NCBI RefSeq assembly: GCF_004349085.1
Contig: NZ_SMFM01000001.1
Location: 372,001 to 436,000 of the forward strand
From: Flavobacterium caseinilyticum
Lineage (GTDB): Bacteria > Bacteroidota > Bacteroidia > Flavobacteriales > Flavobacteriaceae
Direction: 5' to 3'
Length of the DNA stretch: 64,000 bases
Shown here: one piece after another, positions 53,481 to 61,477 of the stretch
How the letters are laid out: every line of letters begins with the position of its first letter
Numbering within the stretch: position 1 is the stretch's first letter
The notes under the pieces: model-generated
What the model was told of the DNA's origin: nothing
Seen by the model: the letters and a program-made list of their open reading frames with translations, nothing else
The model's database searches: none
Program-made: the position numbers and the translations under genes

Positions 53481-54071
53481 TTATTTACTGTTGCCGTATA
53501 ATCGGGAAACATATTTTCCGATGACATCAAATTCCAGGTTTATTATCGTGCCCACTTCAAAATTTTTGAAATTAGTGTGTTCATGAGTATATGGTATTAT
53601 AGCTACACTAAACTGATTTTTCTTTGAGTTCACGACTGTTAAACTCACTCCGTTGACTGTAATAGATCCTTTTTCGATGGTAATGTTGTTTGACATTTCA
53701 TCATATTCAAAAGTGTAAAACCAGCTGCCGTTTGTCTCTTCGGCGGTGATGCAGGTTCCTGTTTGGTCCACATGTCCTTGGACAATGTGTCCGTCAAGTC
53801 TGTCGCCCAATTTCATTGCTCTTTCAAGATTGACGCTGTCGCCCACTTTCCAGTCTGCTAGGTTTGTTTTTTTTATGGTTTCATCTATTGCGGTTACAGT
53901 GTAGGAGGTGTCGTTTATGGCGACAACCGTGAGGCATATTCCGTTATGGGCGACACTTTGGTCTATTTGAAGTTCGCCGGTAATCGATGAATTAATGGTG
54001 ATATGCGCATTAGCCTTCTCTTTTTTTATTTCTTGGATAGTTCCAAGGGTTTCTATGATTCCTGTAAACAT
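53481..54071 (-). CDS. ribE: Riboflavin synthase alpha subunit
   Basis: RibE converts two 6,7-dimethyl-8-ribityllumazine molecules to riboflavin plus a pyrimidine. The 196-residue protein has the two duplicated lumazine-binding barrels. The first begins MFTGIIETLG and contains SVAHNGICLTVV. The second begins near MKLGDRLDGHIVQGHVD and contains ITVNGVSLTVV. An open frame extends upstream to 54458, but that part is only the antisense of pdxA; the ATG at 54071 is the real start. The gene is divergent from pdxA. Confidence 0.95.
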   Translation of the reverse strand: MFTGIIETLGTIQEIKKEKANAHITINSSITGELQIDQSVAHNGICLTVVAINDTSYTVTAIDETIKKTNLADWKVGDSVNLERAMKLGDRLDGHIVQGHVDQTGTCITAEETNGSWFYTFEYDEMSNNITIEKGSITVNGVSLTVVNSKKNQFSVAIIPYTHEHTNFKNFEVGTIINLEFDVIGKYVSRLYGNSK

Positions 54072-54129
54072 TTCTTGTTTTATTTTACTAAATTTGCACT
54101 TCAAAATTAGCAATAAATAACGGTATGTC

Positions 54130-55179
54130 ATGATGAAAAAAGCAGAAAATATAATCGTCGGAATTTCTATAGGAGATTTGAACGGTATTGGAAGCGAAGT
54201 TGTTCTAAAAACATTTGAGGATGCTCGAATGTTGGAATTGTGTACTCCTGTCATCTTTGCTAATGTTAAGTTGTTGTCTTTTGTGAAAAAAAGTTTTCCA
54301 TCTGCCTCTTTGTTGCATGGAATCGACAAACTAGACCAAATTGTAGCTGGGAAGATTAATGTTTTGAATCTTTGGAAAGAAGGTGTAGATTTAAATCTTG
54401 GGACAAATGATCCTAAAGCGGGAGAATATGCTATAAAGTCATTTGTTGCTGCCACCAAAGCTTTGAAAGAAGGTCACGTGGATGTGCTAGTAACGGCTCC
54501 AATAAATAAATACAATATTCAGTCCGAAGAATTTAAGTTTCCTGGGCATACTGATTATTTAGATCAAGAGTTGGAAGGAAATGCCTTAATGCTGATGGTT
54601 CAGGATAATTTGAGGGTAGGATTATTGACGGATCATATTCCGATAAACGAGGTAGCTTCGCATCTTACGGAGGAGTTGATTATAAGAAAAATTCAAACAG
54701 TCAAACAATCATTAATACAGGACTTTAGTATTAACAAACCTAAAATTGCGGTGTTAGGACTGAATCCGCATTGCGGTGATGGAGGAGTTATCGGTAAGGA
54801 GGATGATACGATACTAAAGCCAGCATTGAAGAAAATATTTGATAAAGGGACCTTAGTTTTTGGGCCTTTTGCTGCTGATGGGTTTTTTGGAAGCAATCAA
54901 TATGAGAAATTTGATGCTATTATTGCGACCTATCACGATCAGGGATTGATTCCTTTTAAAACACTGTCATTCGGTAAAGGAGTCAATTATACTGCGGGTT
55001 TAAATAAAATAAGAACCTCACCGGATCATGGTACAGCTTATGATATCGCAGGCAAGGGAATTGCCGATTTCAACTCGTTTAAAGAGGCGGTATATCTGGC
55101 GATAGACATTTATCATTCCAGAAGTCAACACACAGAAATTAGTGCCAGACCATTGAAAACAAAAGAAAAACAGTTGTGA
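54130..55179 (+). CDS. pdxA: 4-hydroxythreonine-4-phosphate dehydrogenase
   Basis: PdxA oxidises 4-phosphohydroxy-threonine in pyridoxal phosphate synthesis. The 349 residues match the family: GISIGDLNGIGSEVVLKTF, the metal-binding histidines in PGHTDYL, LTDHIP and YHDQGLIPFK, LGLNPHCGDGG, and the C-terminal NYTAGLNKIRTSPDHGTAYD. Translation could start at either of two consecutive ATGs (54130 or 54133). TAAATTTG at 54089-54096 may be its -7 element. Confidence 0.95.
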   Translation: MMKKAENIIVGISIGDLNGIGSEVVLKTFEDARMLELCTPVIFANVKLLSFVKKSFPSASLLHGIDKLDQIVAGKINVLNLWKEGVDLNLGTNDPKAGEYAIKSFVAATKALKEGHVDVLVTAPINKYNIQSEEFKFPGHTDYLDQELEGNALMLMVQDNLRVGLLTDHIPINEVASHLTEELIIRKIQTVKQSLIQDFSINKPKIAVLGLNPHCGDGGVIGKEDDTILKPALKKIFDKGTLVFGPFAADGFFGSNQYEKFDAIIATYHDQGLIPFKTLSFGKGVNYTAGLNKIRTSPDHGTAYDIAGKGIADFNSFKEAVYLAIDIYHSRSQHTEISARPLKTKEKQL

Positions 55180-55222
55180 ACAAAAAAAAGTGAATAACAT
55201 TATTAGATTTGCAATAATTTTA

Positions 55223-55230
55223 TATCTTTG
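55223..55230 (+). promoter_or_regulatory. Candidate -7 element for the yceD-rpmF operon
   Basis: TATCTTTG matches TAnnTTTG and is 34 bases before the yceD-like start. A well-placed -33 element is not evident. Confidence 0.5.
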
Positions 55231-55264
55231 CACTCCCGAAGTTTAGGGGCAAATTGTTGTTGAA

Positions 55265-55807
55265 ATGAAGAACACAAAAGAATATTTAATTCCTTTTATA
55301 GGATTAAAGCTAGGGAAACATCATTTTGAGTATCAAATCAGTAATGCGTTCTTTGAAATCTTTGATTATAATGAATATCATGATTCAAATATCAAAGTAA
55401 ATGTAGTTTTAGAGAAAAAAAGTACGCTGTTAGAGCTGAGTTTTAAACATAAAGGTACTGTAAATGTACCTTGTGATCTTACCAGCGAAGATTTTGATTT
55501 GCCAATTAAAGGTAAAATGAAATTAATCGTTCGTTTTGGAGAAGAGTTCAATAATGAAAATGAGGAATTGTTAATTTTACCTCATGGCGAATTTGAAATA
55601 GATGTTGCACAATATATCTATGAAATGATTGTTCTATCAGTCCCTCTAAGACGAGTTCATCCAGGCATAAAAGACGGAAGTTTAAAGACGGAAGCCTTAA
55701 CAAAGCTTAATGAATTGGCAGTAAAAGAAGAAAAAAAAGTAATTAAAGAAGAAGAAAATATTGACCCGCGTTGGGACAAATTAAAGCAACTATTAACGGA
55801 TAAATAA
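55265..55807 (+). CDS. YceD family (DUF177) protein
   Basis: The 180-residue protein belongs to the YceD/DUF177 family that almost always precedes rpmF, as here, nine bases upstream. Landmarks are IPFIGLKLGKHHFEYQI, LELSFKHKGTVNVPCDLTSE and the C-terminal VPLRRVHPGIKDG then DPRWDKLKQLL. Family members have been linked to rRNA processing or accumulation in other bacteria and plant plastids. The second Cys of the usual zinc-like pair is missing. The unit yceD-rpmF-fabH-accB-accC joins translation and fatty-acid synthesis. Confidence 0.9.
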   Translation: MKNTKEYLIPFIGLKLGKHHFEYQISNAFFEIFDYNEYHDSNIKVNVVLEKKSTLLELSFKHKGTVNVPCDLTSEDFDLPIKGKMKLIVRFGEEFNNENEELLILPHGEFEIDVAQYIYEMIVLSVPLRRVHPGIKDGSLKTEALTKLNELAVKEEKKVIKEEENIDPRWDKLKQLLTDK

Positions 55808-55816
55808 TATAGTAAA

Positions 55817-56011
55817 ATGGCGCATCCTAAGAGAAAAATCTCCAAAACAAGAAGAGATAAAAGAAGAACACATTACAAAGCAACTGTAGCACAGATTGCT
55901 ACTTGTCCAATCACTGGAGAAGCACATTTGTACCACAGAGCTTATTGGCATGAAGGGAAAATGTACTACAGAGGGCAAGTTGTTATAGATAAGTCTGTAG
56001 CTGTTGCTTAA
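55817..56011 (+). CDS. rpmF: 50S ribosomal protein L32
   Basis: The 64-residue protein has the L32 signature [20 protein letters not shown] and the central [15 protein letters not shown]. Only one of the four zinc-binding cysteines of the C+ type remains, so it is the zinc-free form. It is followed by a strong terminator. Confidence 0.97.
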   Translation: MAHPKRKISKTRRDKRRTHYKATVAQIATCPITGEAHLYHRAYWHEGKMYYRGQVVIDKSVAVA

Positions 56012-56035
56012 TACATTTTTTGTAAATGATATTCG

Positions 56036-56063
56036 AACTCTCACATCGTGAGAGTTTTTTTGT
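56036..56063 (+). terminator. Terminator after rpmF
   Basis: AACTCTCAC (56036-56044) pairs perfectly with GTGAGAGTT (56048-56056) and is followed by T residues. Confidence 0.88.
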
Positions 56064-56184
56064 TGTTTATAATTTAAATTAAATAAGAAGTTTCAAAACA
56101 AAGAGAATGGAATTTTTTTTGTAATTTTCACGTCTTTTAAAAATTTTTCAAATGGCAACATTTGACAAAAAACAATCGCATAAA

Positions 56185-57183
56185 ATGAATACAATCACTG
56201 CCGCAATAACCGCTGTTGGAGCCTATGTACCAGATTTTGTTTTGACAAACAAAGCGCTTGAAACAATGGTGGATACCAATGACGAGTGGATAACCTCTCG
56301 GACAGGAATAAAAGAAAGAAGAATCCTTAAAGACCAAGATAAAGGAACTTCTTTTTTAGCAATAAAAGCCGCACAAGATTTATTAGCTAAAGCTAATATT
56401 GATCCTCTGGAGATAGATTTGTTGATAATGGCAACTGCCACACCAGATATGCCGGTAGCTTCTACAGGAGTATATGTTGCAACGCAACTTGGAGCGACAA
56501 ATGCTTTTGCTTATGATTTACAGGCTGCATGTTCCAGTTTCTTATTCGGAATGTCAACCGCTGCGGCTTATATAGAATCCGGCAGATATAAGAAGGTACT
56601 CTTAATTGGTGCTGATAAAATGTCTTCTATTGTCGATTATACCGATAGATCAACCTGCATTATTTTTGGGGATGGCGCTGGTGCGGTCTTATTTGAACCT
56701 AACTATGAAGGATTGGGATTGCAAGATGAATACCTTCGCAGTGACGGAATTGGCAGGGATTTTTTGAAAATCGACGCGGGAGGTTCACTTAATCCTACAT
56801 CTTATGATACGGTAAAAGAAAACAAACATAATATTATCCAGGATGGCAAAACAGTGTTTAAGTATGCAGTAACTAATATGGCTGATTCTAGCGAATTACT
56901 TCTGAAAAGAAATAATTTGACAAATGAAGACGTAGATTGGTTAGTTCCTCATCAGGCTAACAAACGTATTATTGATGCCACGGCAAACAGAATGAATTTA
57001 GAAGATTCTAAAGTGCTAATGAATATCGAAAAATACGGAAACACCACTTCGGCTACTTTACCACTAGTACTTAGCGATTTTGAGCATGTATTCAAAAAAG
57101 GAGATACGATAATTTTTGCTGCTTTTGGAGGTGGATTCACATGGGGATCCATTTATCTAAAATGGGCCTACGATAAAAAATAA
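56185..57183 (+). CDS. fabH: 3-oxoacyl-ACP synthase III
   Basis: FabH condenses acetyl-CoA with malonyl-ACP to start fatty-acid synthesis. With the start at 56185 the protein is ~332 residues, the family norm. The catalytic triad is visible as Cys116 in LQAACSSFLFG, His in VPHQANKRI and Asn in GNTTSATLPL. An in-frame ATG at 56152 would add 11 residues (MATFDKKQSHK) and cannot be excluded. The biotin carboxyl carrier and biotin carboxylase genes follow on the same strand. Confidence 0.95.
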   Translation: MNTITAAITAVGAYVPDFVLTNKALETMVDTNDEWITSRTGIKERRILKDQDKGTSFLAIKAAQDLLAKANIDPLEIDLLIMATATPDMPVASTGVYVATQLGATNAFAYDLQAACSSFLFGMSTAAAYIESGRYKKVLLIGADKMSSIVDYTDRSTCIIFGDGAGAVLFEPNYEGLGLQDEYLRSDGIGRDFLKIDAGGSLNPTSYDTVKENKHNIIQDGKTVFKYAVTNMADSSELLLKRNNLTNEDVDWLVPHQANKRIIDATANRMNLEDSKVLMNIEKYGNTTSATLPLVLSDFEHVFKKGDTIIFAAFGGGFTWGSIYLKWAYDKK

Positions 57184-57206
57184 ATTTAAACTAAAAACAA
57201 ATAATT

Positions 57207-57686
57207 ATGGATTTAAAAGAAATTCAAAATCTTATCAAGTTTGTAGCAAATTCAGGAGTTGCAGAAGTTAAGTTAGAGATGGATGATGTAAAAATCACTA
57301 TCAGAACAACTTTAGAAGGAAATGTAACAGAAACCACGTATGTTCAGCAAATGCCTGCTCAAGCACCACTTCAGCAAGCGGCAGTTCCTCAGCAAATTGC
57401 TCCGGTAGCAGCTGCTCCAGAAGTTCCTGTAGTAGAAAACGCTCATTATATCACTATAAAATCACCAATCATTGGAACTTTTTATAGAAAACCATCTCCG
57501 GATAAACCAATGTTTGTTGAAGTAGGTAAAACAATTTCTAAAGGTGACGTACTTTGTGTAATCGAAGCCATGAAATTATTTAATGAAATTGAATCTGAAG
57601 TTTCTGGTAAAATTGTAAAAATATTGGTTGACGATATGTCGCCAGTTGAATTTGACCAACCTTTATTCTTAGTAGATCCATCATAA
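57207..57686 (+). CDS. accB: Acetyl-CoA carboxylase biotin carboxyl carrier protein
   Basis: AccB carries the biotin that shuttles CO2 in acetyl-CoA carboxylase. The 159-residue protein has the N-terminal AccB domain ([20 protein letters not shown]), an Ala/Pro/Gln-rich linker (about 50-75) and the biotinyl domain with the modified lysine in [13 protein letters not shown]. It lies 23 bases after fabH and 98 bases before accC. Confidence 0.97.
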   Translation: MDLKEIQNLIKFVANSGVAEVKLEMDDVKITIRTTLEGNVTETTYVQQMPAQAPLQQAAVPQQIAPVAAAPEVPVVENAHYITIKSPIIGTFYRKPSPDKPMFVEVGKTISKGDVLCVIEAMKLFNEIESEVSGKIVKILVDDMSPVEFDQPLFLVDPS

Positions 57687-57784
57687 GAAATTATAAATTA
57701 TAAATTATAAATTTTGAATGATGAGTTTTCGTTATTTGAAATAATTTAAAATTTAAAATTCAACATTTAAAATTTCAAAATAAG
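57687..57784. repeat. TTATAAA/TTTAAAA phrase-repeat spacer between accB and accC
   Basis: Three tandem TTATAAA-type units occur at about 57690-57712, and TTTAAAATTTAAAATTC with TTTAAAATTTC follows at about 57752-57776. No reading frame or clear regulatory motif is present. Confidence 0.5.
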
Positions 57785-59131
57785 ATGTTTAAAAAAATAT
57801 TAATTGCAAATAGAGGGGAAATTGCGTTACGAGTAATTAGAACGTGCAAGGAAATGGGTATCAAAACAGTTGCTGTTTATTCTACTGCTGATGCCGAAAG
57901 TCTACATGTTAAGTTTGCTGATGAAGCGGTTTGTATAGGACCACCTCCAAGCAACTTGTCCTATTTGAAGATGTCGAATATAATTGCCGCTGCCGAAATT
58001 ACAAATGCAGATGCAATACATCCAGGATACGGATTTCTTTCTGAAAATTCTAAATTTTCTAAAATTTGTCAAGAACATGGAATCAAATTCATTGGAGCTT
58101 CTCCTGAAATGATTGATCGAATGGGAGACAAAGCTTCCGCAAAAGCAACTATGATTGAAGCAGGCGTTCCTTGTGTTCCTGGTTCTGTTGGAATTTTAGA
58201 ATCGTATGACCAAGCCTTACAATTATCAAAAGATTTTGGTTTTCCGGTAATGCTTAAAGCGACTGCTGGTGGTGGAGGAAAAGGAATGCGTGCGGTTTGG
58301 AAAGAAGACGAATTATTGAAAGCTTGGGAAAGTGCACGTCAGGAATCTGCTGCAGCTTTTGGAAATGACGGAATGTATTTGGAGAAATTAATCGAAGAGC
58401 CTCGTCATATCGAAATCCAAGTTGTTGGTGATGCCTACGGTAAAGCATGTCACCTTTCTGAAAGAGACTGCTCTGTACAAAGACGTCATCAAAAATTAAC
58501 TGAAGAAACTCCATCTCCGTTTATGACCGAAGAATTGCGTCATAAAATGGGGGAAGCAGCGGTTAAAGCGGCGGAATATATTAAGTATGAAGGTGCAGGA
58601 ACGGTAGAATTTTTGGTGGATAAACACCGTAATTTCTACTTCATGGAAATGAATACGCGTATCCAAGTTGAGCATCCTATTACAGAGCAGGTTATTGATT
58701 ATGATTTAATTCGTGAGCAAATTCTTGTTGCAGCTGGAGTAGCGATTTCAGGAAGAAATTATTTGCCTCAATTACATGCAATTGAATGTCGTATTAACGC
58801 GGAAGATCCTTACAATGATTTCCGTCCTTCTCCAGGAAAAATCACTACGTTGCATATGCCAGGAGGACACGGTGTACGTTTAGATACACATGTGTATTCC
58901 GGTTATACTATTCCGCCAAATTATGATTCAATGATTGCAAAACTTATCACAACAGCTCAATCTCGTGAAGAGGCAATTAGCAAGATGAGAAGAGCTTTAG
59001 ATGAATTTGTAATCGAAGGTATAAAAACAACCATTCCTTTTCACAGACAGTTAATGGATGATCCTCGTTACATATCAGGAGATTATACAACTGCATTTAT
59101 GGATACTTTCAAAATGAACGATCCAGAATAG
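57785..59131 (+). CDS. accC: Acetyl-CoA carboxylase biotin carboxylase subunit
   Basis: AccC carboxylates biotin on AccB with ATP and bicarbonate. The 448-residue ATP-grasp enzyme shows [30 protein letters not shown], the ATP loop [10 protein letters not shown], the catalytic stretch [13 protein letters not shown] and [19 protein letters not shown]. Length is typical. It ends the lipid operon and has its own terminator. The carboxyltransferase subunits are not in this window. Confidence 0.97.
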   Translation: MFKKILIANRGEIALRVIRTCKEMGIKTVAVYSTADAESLHVKFADEAVCIGPPPSNLSYLKMSNIIAAAEITNADAIHPGYGFLSENSKFSKICQEHGIKFIGASPEMIDRMGDKASAKATMIEAGVPCVPGSVGILESYDQALQLSKDFGFPVMLKATAGGGGKGMRAVWKEDELLKAWESARQESAAAFGNDGMYLEKLIEEPRHIEIQVVGDAYGKACHLSERDCSVQRRHQKLTEETPSPFMTEELRHKMGEAAVKAAEYIKYEGAGTVEFLVDKHRNFYFMEMNTRIQVEHPITEQVIDYDLIREQILVAAGVAISGRNYLPQLHAIECRINAEDPYNDFRPSPGKITTLHMPGGHGVRLDTHVYSGYTIPPNYDSMIAKLITTAQSREEAISKMRRALDEFVIEGIKTTIPFHRQLMDDPRYISGDYTTAFMDTFKMNDPE

Positions 59132-59153
59132 AAATTATACAATTACGTTAAAG

Positions 59154-59181
59154 AACCTTGCATCACTGCAAGGTTTTTTTT
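59154..59181 (+). terminator. Terminator after accC
   Basis: AACCTTGCA (59154-59162) pairs perfectly with TGCAAGGTT (59167-59175), followed by T residues. Confidence 0.9.
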
Positions 59182-59334
59182 GTTTAAAACAGTTTCAGAT
59201 GCGACCTGTTTTTGTGTAAAAATTATACATGTTACTCATTTGAATACTCACTTTTCCCAAATAAAAAAATGATTGAATTTTAAAAAGCGTTGTTTTTAAA
59301 GAGGTTATGGCTTTTTTGGGTAGCGTTTTAAGAA

Positions 59335-59350
59335 TGGTATGATTATTCTA
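59335..59350 (+). promoter_or_regulatory. Possible degenerate sigma-54 promoter upstream of the small secreted pair
   Basis: TGGTATGATTATTCTA matches the -24 half TGGYAYR fully and has TTCTA in place of TTGCW at -12. It lies ~46 bases before the first small secreted gene. No ordinary TAnnTTTG element is visible nearby. A sigma-54 activator gene is encoded just downstream. Confidence 0.3.
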
Positions 59351-59395
59351 TTATACTAGACAACAATAACAAGTAAATAATTTAAAACACATATC

Positions 59396-59692
59396 ATGAA
59401 AAAATTACTTTTATCCGCAGCAATCGTTTTAGGGAGTTTATCAACTTATGCAACTTCAGTTCCAAATACCAATGAGGTTACAAAAACGGTAACAATTCAA
59501 GAAGAATACACCGAAGTGAAACTTGAAGAAGTTCCAGTGGCTATAACTGAGGCTTTGAAAGCAGCTTATCCTAGTGCGATTTTAGACAAAGCATATATCA
59601 ATGCCCAAAAAGAGTACAAATTAGATATTACTGTTGGAGACAAAAAAGGAAATCTGTTTGCAGATGAAACAGGAAAATGGATTCAGAAATAA
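59396..59692 (+). CDS. Small secreted PepSY-like protein, copy 1
   Basis: The 98-residue product has a signal peptide (MKKLLLSAAIVLGSLSTYA). A mature domain of ~60 residues follows: EVPVAITEALKAAYPSAILD, KAYINAQKEYKLDITVGDKK and FADETGKWIQK. This pattern is close to PepSY-like/DUF2874 periplasmic proteins. The next gene is a tandem paralogue with near-identical signal-peptide DNA, so they arose by duplication. Function unknown; proximity to a two-component system suggests a stress or envelope role. Confidence 0.8.
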   Translation: MKKLLLSAAIVLGSLSTYATSVPNTNEVTKTVTIQEEYTEVKLEEVPVAITEALKAAYPSAILDKAYINAQKEYKLDITVGDKKGNLFADETGKWIQK

Positions 59693-59725
59693 AAGATTAA
59701 ATAATAGCAATTAAAATAAAATAGT

Positions 59726-60016
59726 ATGAAAAAGTTACTCTTATCAGCAGCAATCGTTTTAGGAAGTTTATCAAGTTATGCGGGAGAAGTTCCAACAGAG
59801 CAGGTACAAAATCAACTTTCAGTTTTTCAAGAAGGATATATTGAAGTTGAAACAGTTCCTGATGCAGTAAAAAAAGCTTTGGAAACTGCCTATCCTGGAG
59901 CAGTTCTAGGGAAAGCATACATCAATGAAAAAAAAGAATATAACCTAGAAATCACAGTTAAAGACCAAAAAGCTACTGTTTACGCGGATGCTGCTGGAAA
60001 CTGGATAAATAAATAA
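59726..60016 (+). CDS. Small secreted PepSY-like protein, copy 2
   Basis: The 96-residue paralogue of the preceding gene shares its signal peptide (MKKLLLSAAIVLGSLSSYA) and mature-domain layout (TVPDAVKKALETAYPGAVL, KAYINEKKEYNLEITVKDQK, YADAAGNWINK), but its N-terminal mature segment differs. The two are 33 bases apart and likely co-transcribed. A terminator follows. Confidence 0.8.
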   Translation: MKKLLLSAAIVLGSLSSYAGEVPTEQVQNQLSVFQEGYIEVETVPDAVKKALETAYPGAVLGKAYINEKKEYNLEITVKDQKATVYADAAGNWINK

Positions 60017-60037
60017 TTTGGGGAAATTTTTATTTTT

Positions 60038-60072
60038 AAAAGAGAGATTGTTTTAACAGTCTCTCTTTTTTT
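60038..60072 (+). terminator. Terminator after the small secreted pair
   Basis: AAAGAGAGATTGTT pairs with AACAGTCTCTCTTT (one G-U pair), then a T run. Confidence 0.85.
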
Positions 60073-60133
60073 TGCAAAAAATTATGAGAATACAATTTAA
60101 ATAACTTTATTTTAGCATTAAAGTTAAAAAGTA

Positions 60134-61477
60134 ATGACTAAAATTTTATTGATTGAAGATGATGTAGCTTTTTGTAAATTATTAGAAAAATTTCTGATAA
60201 AAAAATCCTTTGAGGTGACGACAGCATTTTCAGCTGCAGAAGCGAAATCTAAAATAAAAAGTACTGAATTTGATCTAATTATCACGGATTTAAGGCTTCC
60301 TGATTATGATGGAATCTTACTTATGACCGAAATAAAAGCTACTCACCCTGCTATTCCAGTGTTGTTAATGACAGGATATTCGGATGTGAGTACTGCAGTA
60401 AAAGCGATAAAAAATGGCGCGGCAGATTATATCTCCAAGCCTTTCAATCCAGAAGAAGTGCTTTTGGTTATCAATAATGCCTTGCATTTGGATAATAAAG
60501 AACCAAATAAAGTTGCTTCAATTTCTAAAAGTACAAAGCAAGCAACAAAAAAAACAGAAAATAAATTTGTTAAGGGAATTTCTAAAGCTTCCCAAAAACT
60601 TACTGAATACATCCAATTGGTCAGTCCAACAAATATGTCGGTTTTAATTATCGGCGAAAGCGGAACGGGAAAAGAAGTGATTGCCAAAAGTATTCATGAA
60701 AACAGCTCGAGAAAAAACACTAATTTCATTGCGGTTGATTGCGGTTCCATTCCAAAAGAGTTGGCTGCGAGTGAATTTTTTGGACATGTAAAAGGATCTT
60801 TTACCGGTGCAATTCAGGATAAAATCGGTTTTTTTGAAGCAGCAAATGGAGGAACCATATTCTTGGATGAAATAGGAAATCTTTCTTATGAAAACCAAAT
60901 TCAACTGCTACGCGCTTTACAGGAAAGAAAAATTAAACCCGTGGGCAGTAATAAAGAAATCGATGTCGATATCAGGATTATTACCGCAACAAATGAAGAT
61001 TTGCGCGAAGCAGTAAAAAGAGGTGATTTCCGCGAAGATTTGTATCACAGAATCAACGAATTCTCTATTCATTCGCCTTCGTTAACAGAAAGGAATGAAG
61101 ATTTAATGCTCTTTTCAGATTTTTTTTTGGAAAAATCAAATCAGGAATTAAACAAAAATGTCCTCGGATTTTCATCTGAAGTGATGGCTATTTTTCAAAA
61201 TTACAGATGGCCGGGAAATCTTAGGGAACTTCAAAACTCTATCAAAAGAGCGACACTTTTGACACAAGGAGATTTTGTTGAAAAAGCGGCGCTTCCAGCA
61301 GAATTTTTTCAAAATGAAGAAAAAATAACCACTGATTTTTCTTTGTCAGAAAATGAAAAAGAAACGATAATGGAAGCTTTAAATAAAACGAATAATAATA
61401 AAACGGAGGCGGCAAAATTGCTTAGAATCAACAGAAAAACGTTGTACAATAAATTGAAATTGTACAATATTAATTAA
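60134..61477 (+). CDS. Sigma-54-dependent response regulator
   Basis: The 447-residue NtrC-type activator has a receiver domain with phospho-acceptor Asp52 (TDLRLPDYDG). Its AAA+ domain has Walker A GESGTGKE (174-181) and the sigma-54 contact loop GSFTGA (221-226, a known variant of GAFTGA). The C-terminal Fis-type helix-turn-helix spans about 400-445 (KTEAAKLLRINRKTLYNKLK). It converges with the hybrid histidine kinase gene, overlapping it by four bases, so they are probably partners. Targets may include the small secreted genes just upstream. Confidence 0.95.
   Translation: MTKILLIEDDVAFCKLLEKFLIKKSFEVTTAFSAAEAKSKIKSTEFDLIITDLRLPDYDGILLMTEIKATHPAIPVLLMTGYSDVSTAVKAIKNGAADYISKPFNPEEVLLVINNALHLDNKEPNKVASISKSTKQATKKTENKFVKGISKASQKLTEYIQLVSPTNMSVLIIGESGTGKEVIAKSIHENSSRKNTNFIAVDCGSIPKELAASEFFGHVKGSFTGAIQDKIGFFEAANGGTIFLDEIGNLSYENQIQLLRALQERKIKPVGSNKEIDVDIRIITATNEDLREAVKRGDFREDLYHRINEFSIHSPSLTERNEDLMLFSDFFLEKSNQELNKNVLGFSSEVMAIFQNYRWPGNLRELQNSIKRATLLTQGDFVEKAALPAEFFQNEEKITTDFSLSENEKETIMEALNKTNNNKTEAAKLLRINRKTLYNKLKLYNIN

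Noticed and set aside
54072..54458. N-terminal extension of ribE
   Set aside because: The extra 129 residues are the antisense of pdxA; the conserved riboflavin synthase N-terminus begins at 54071.
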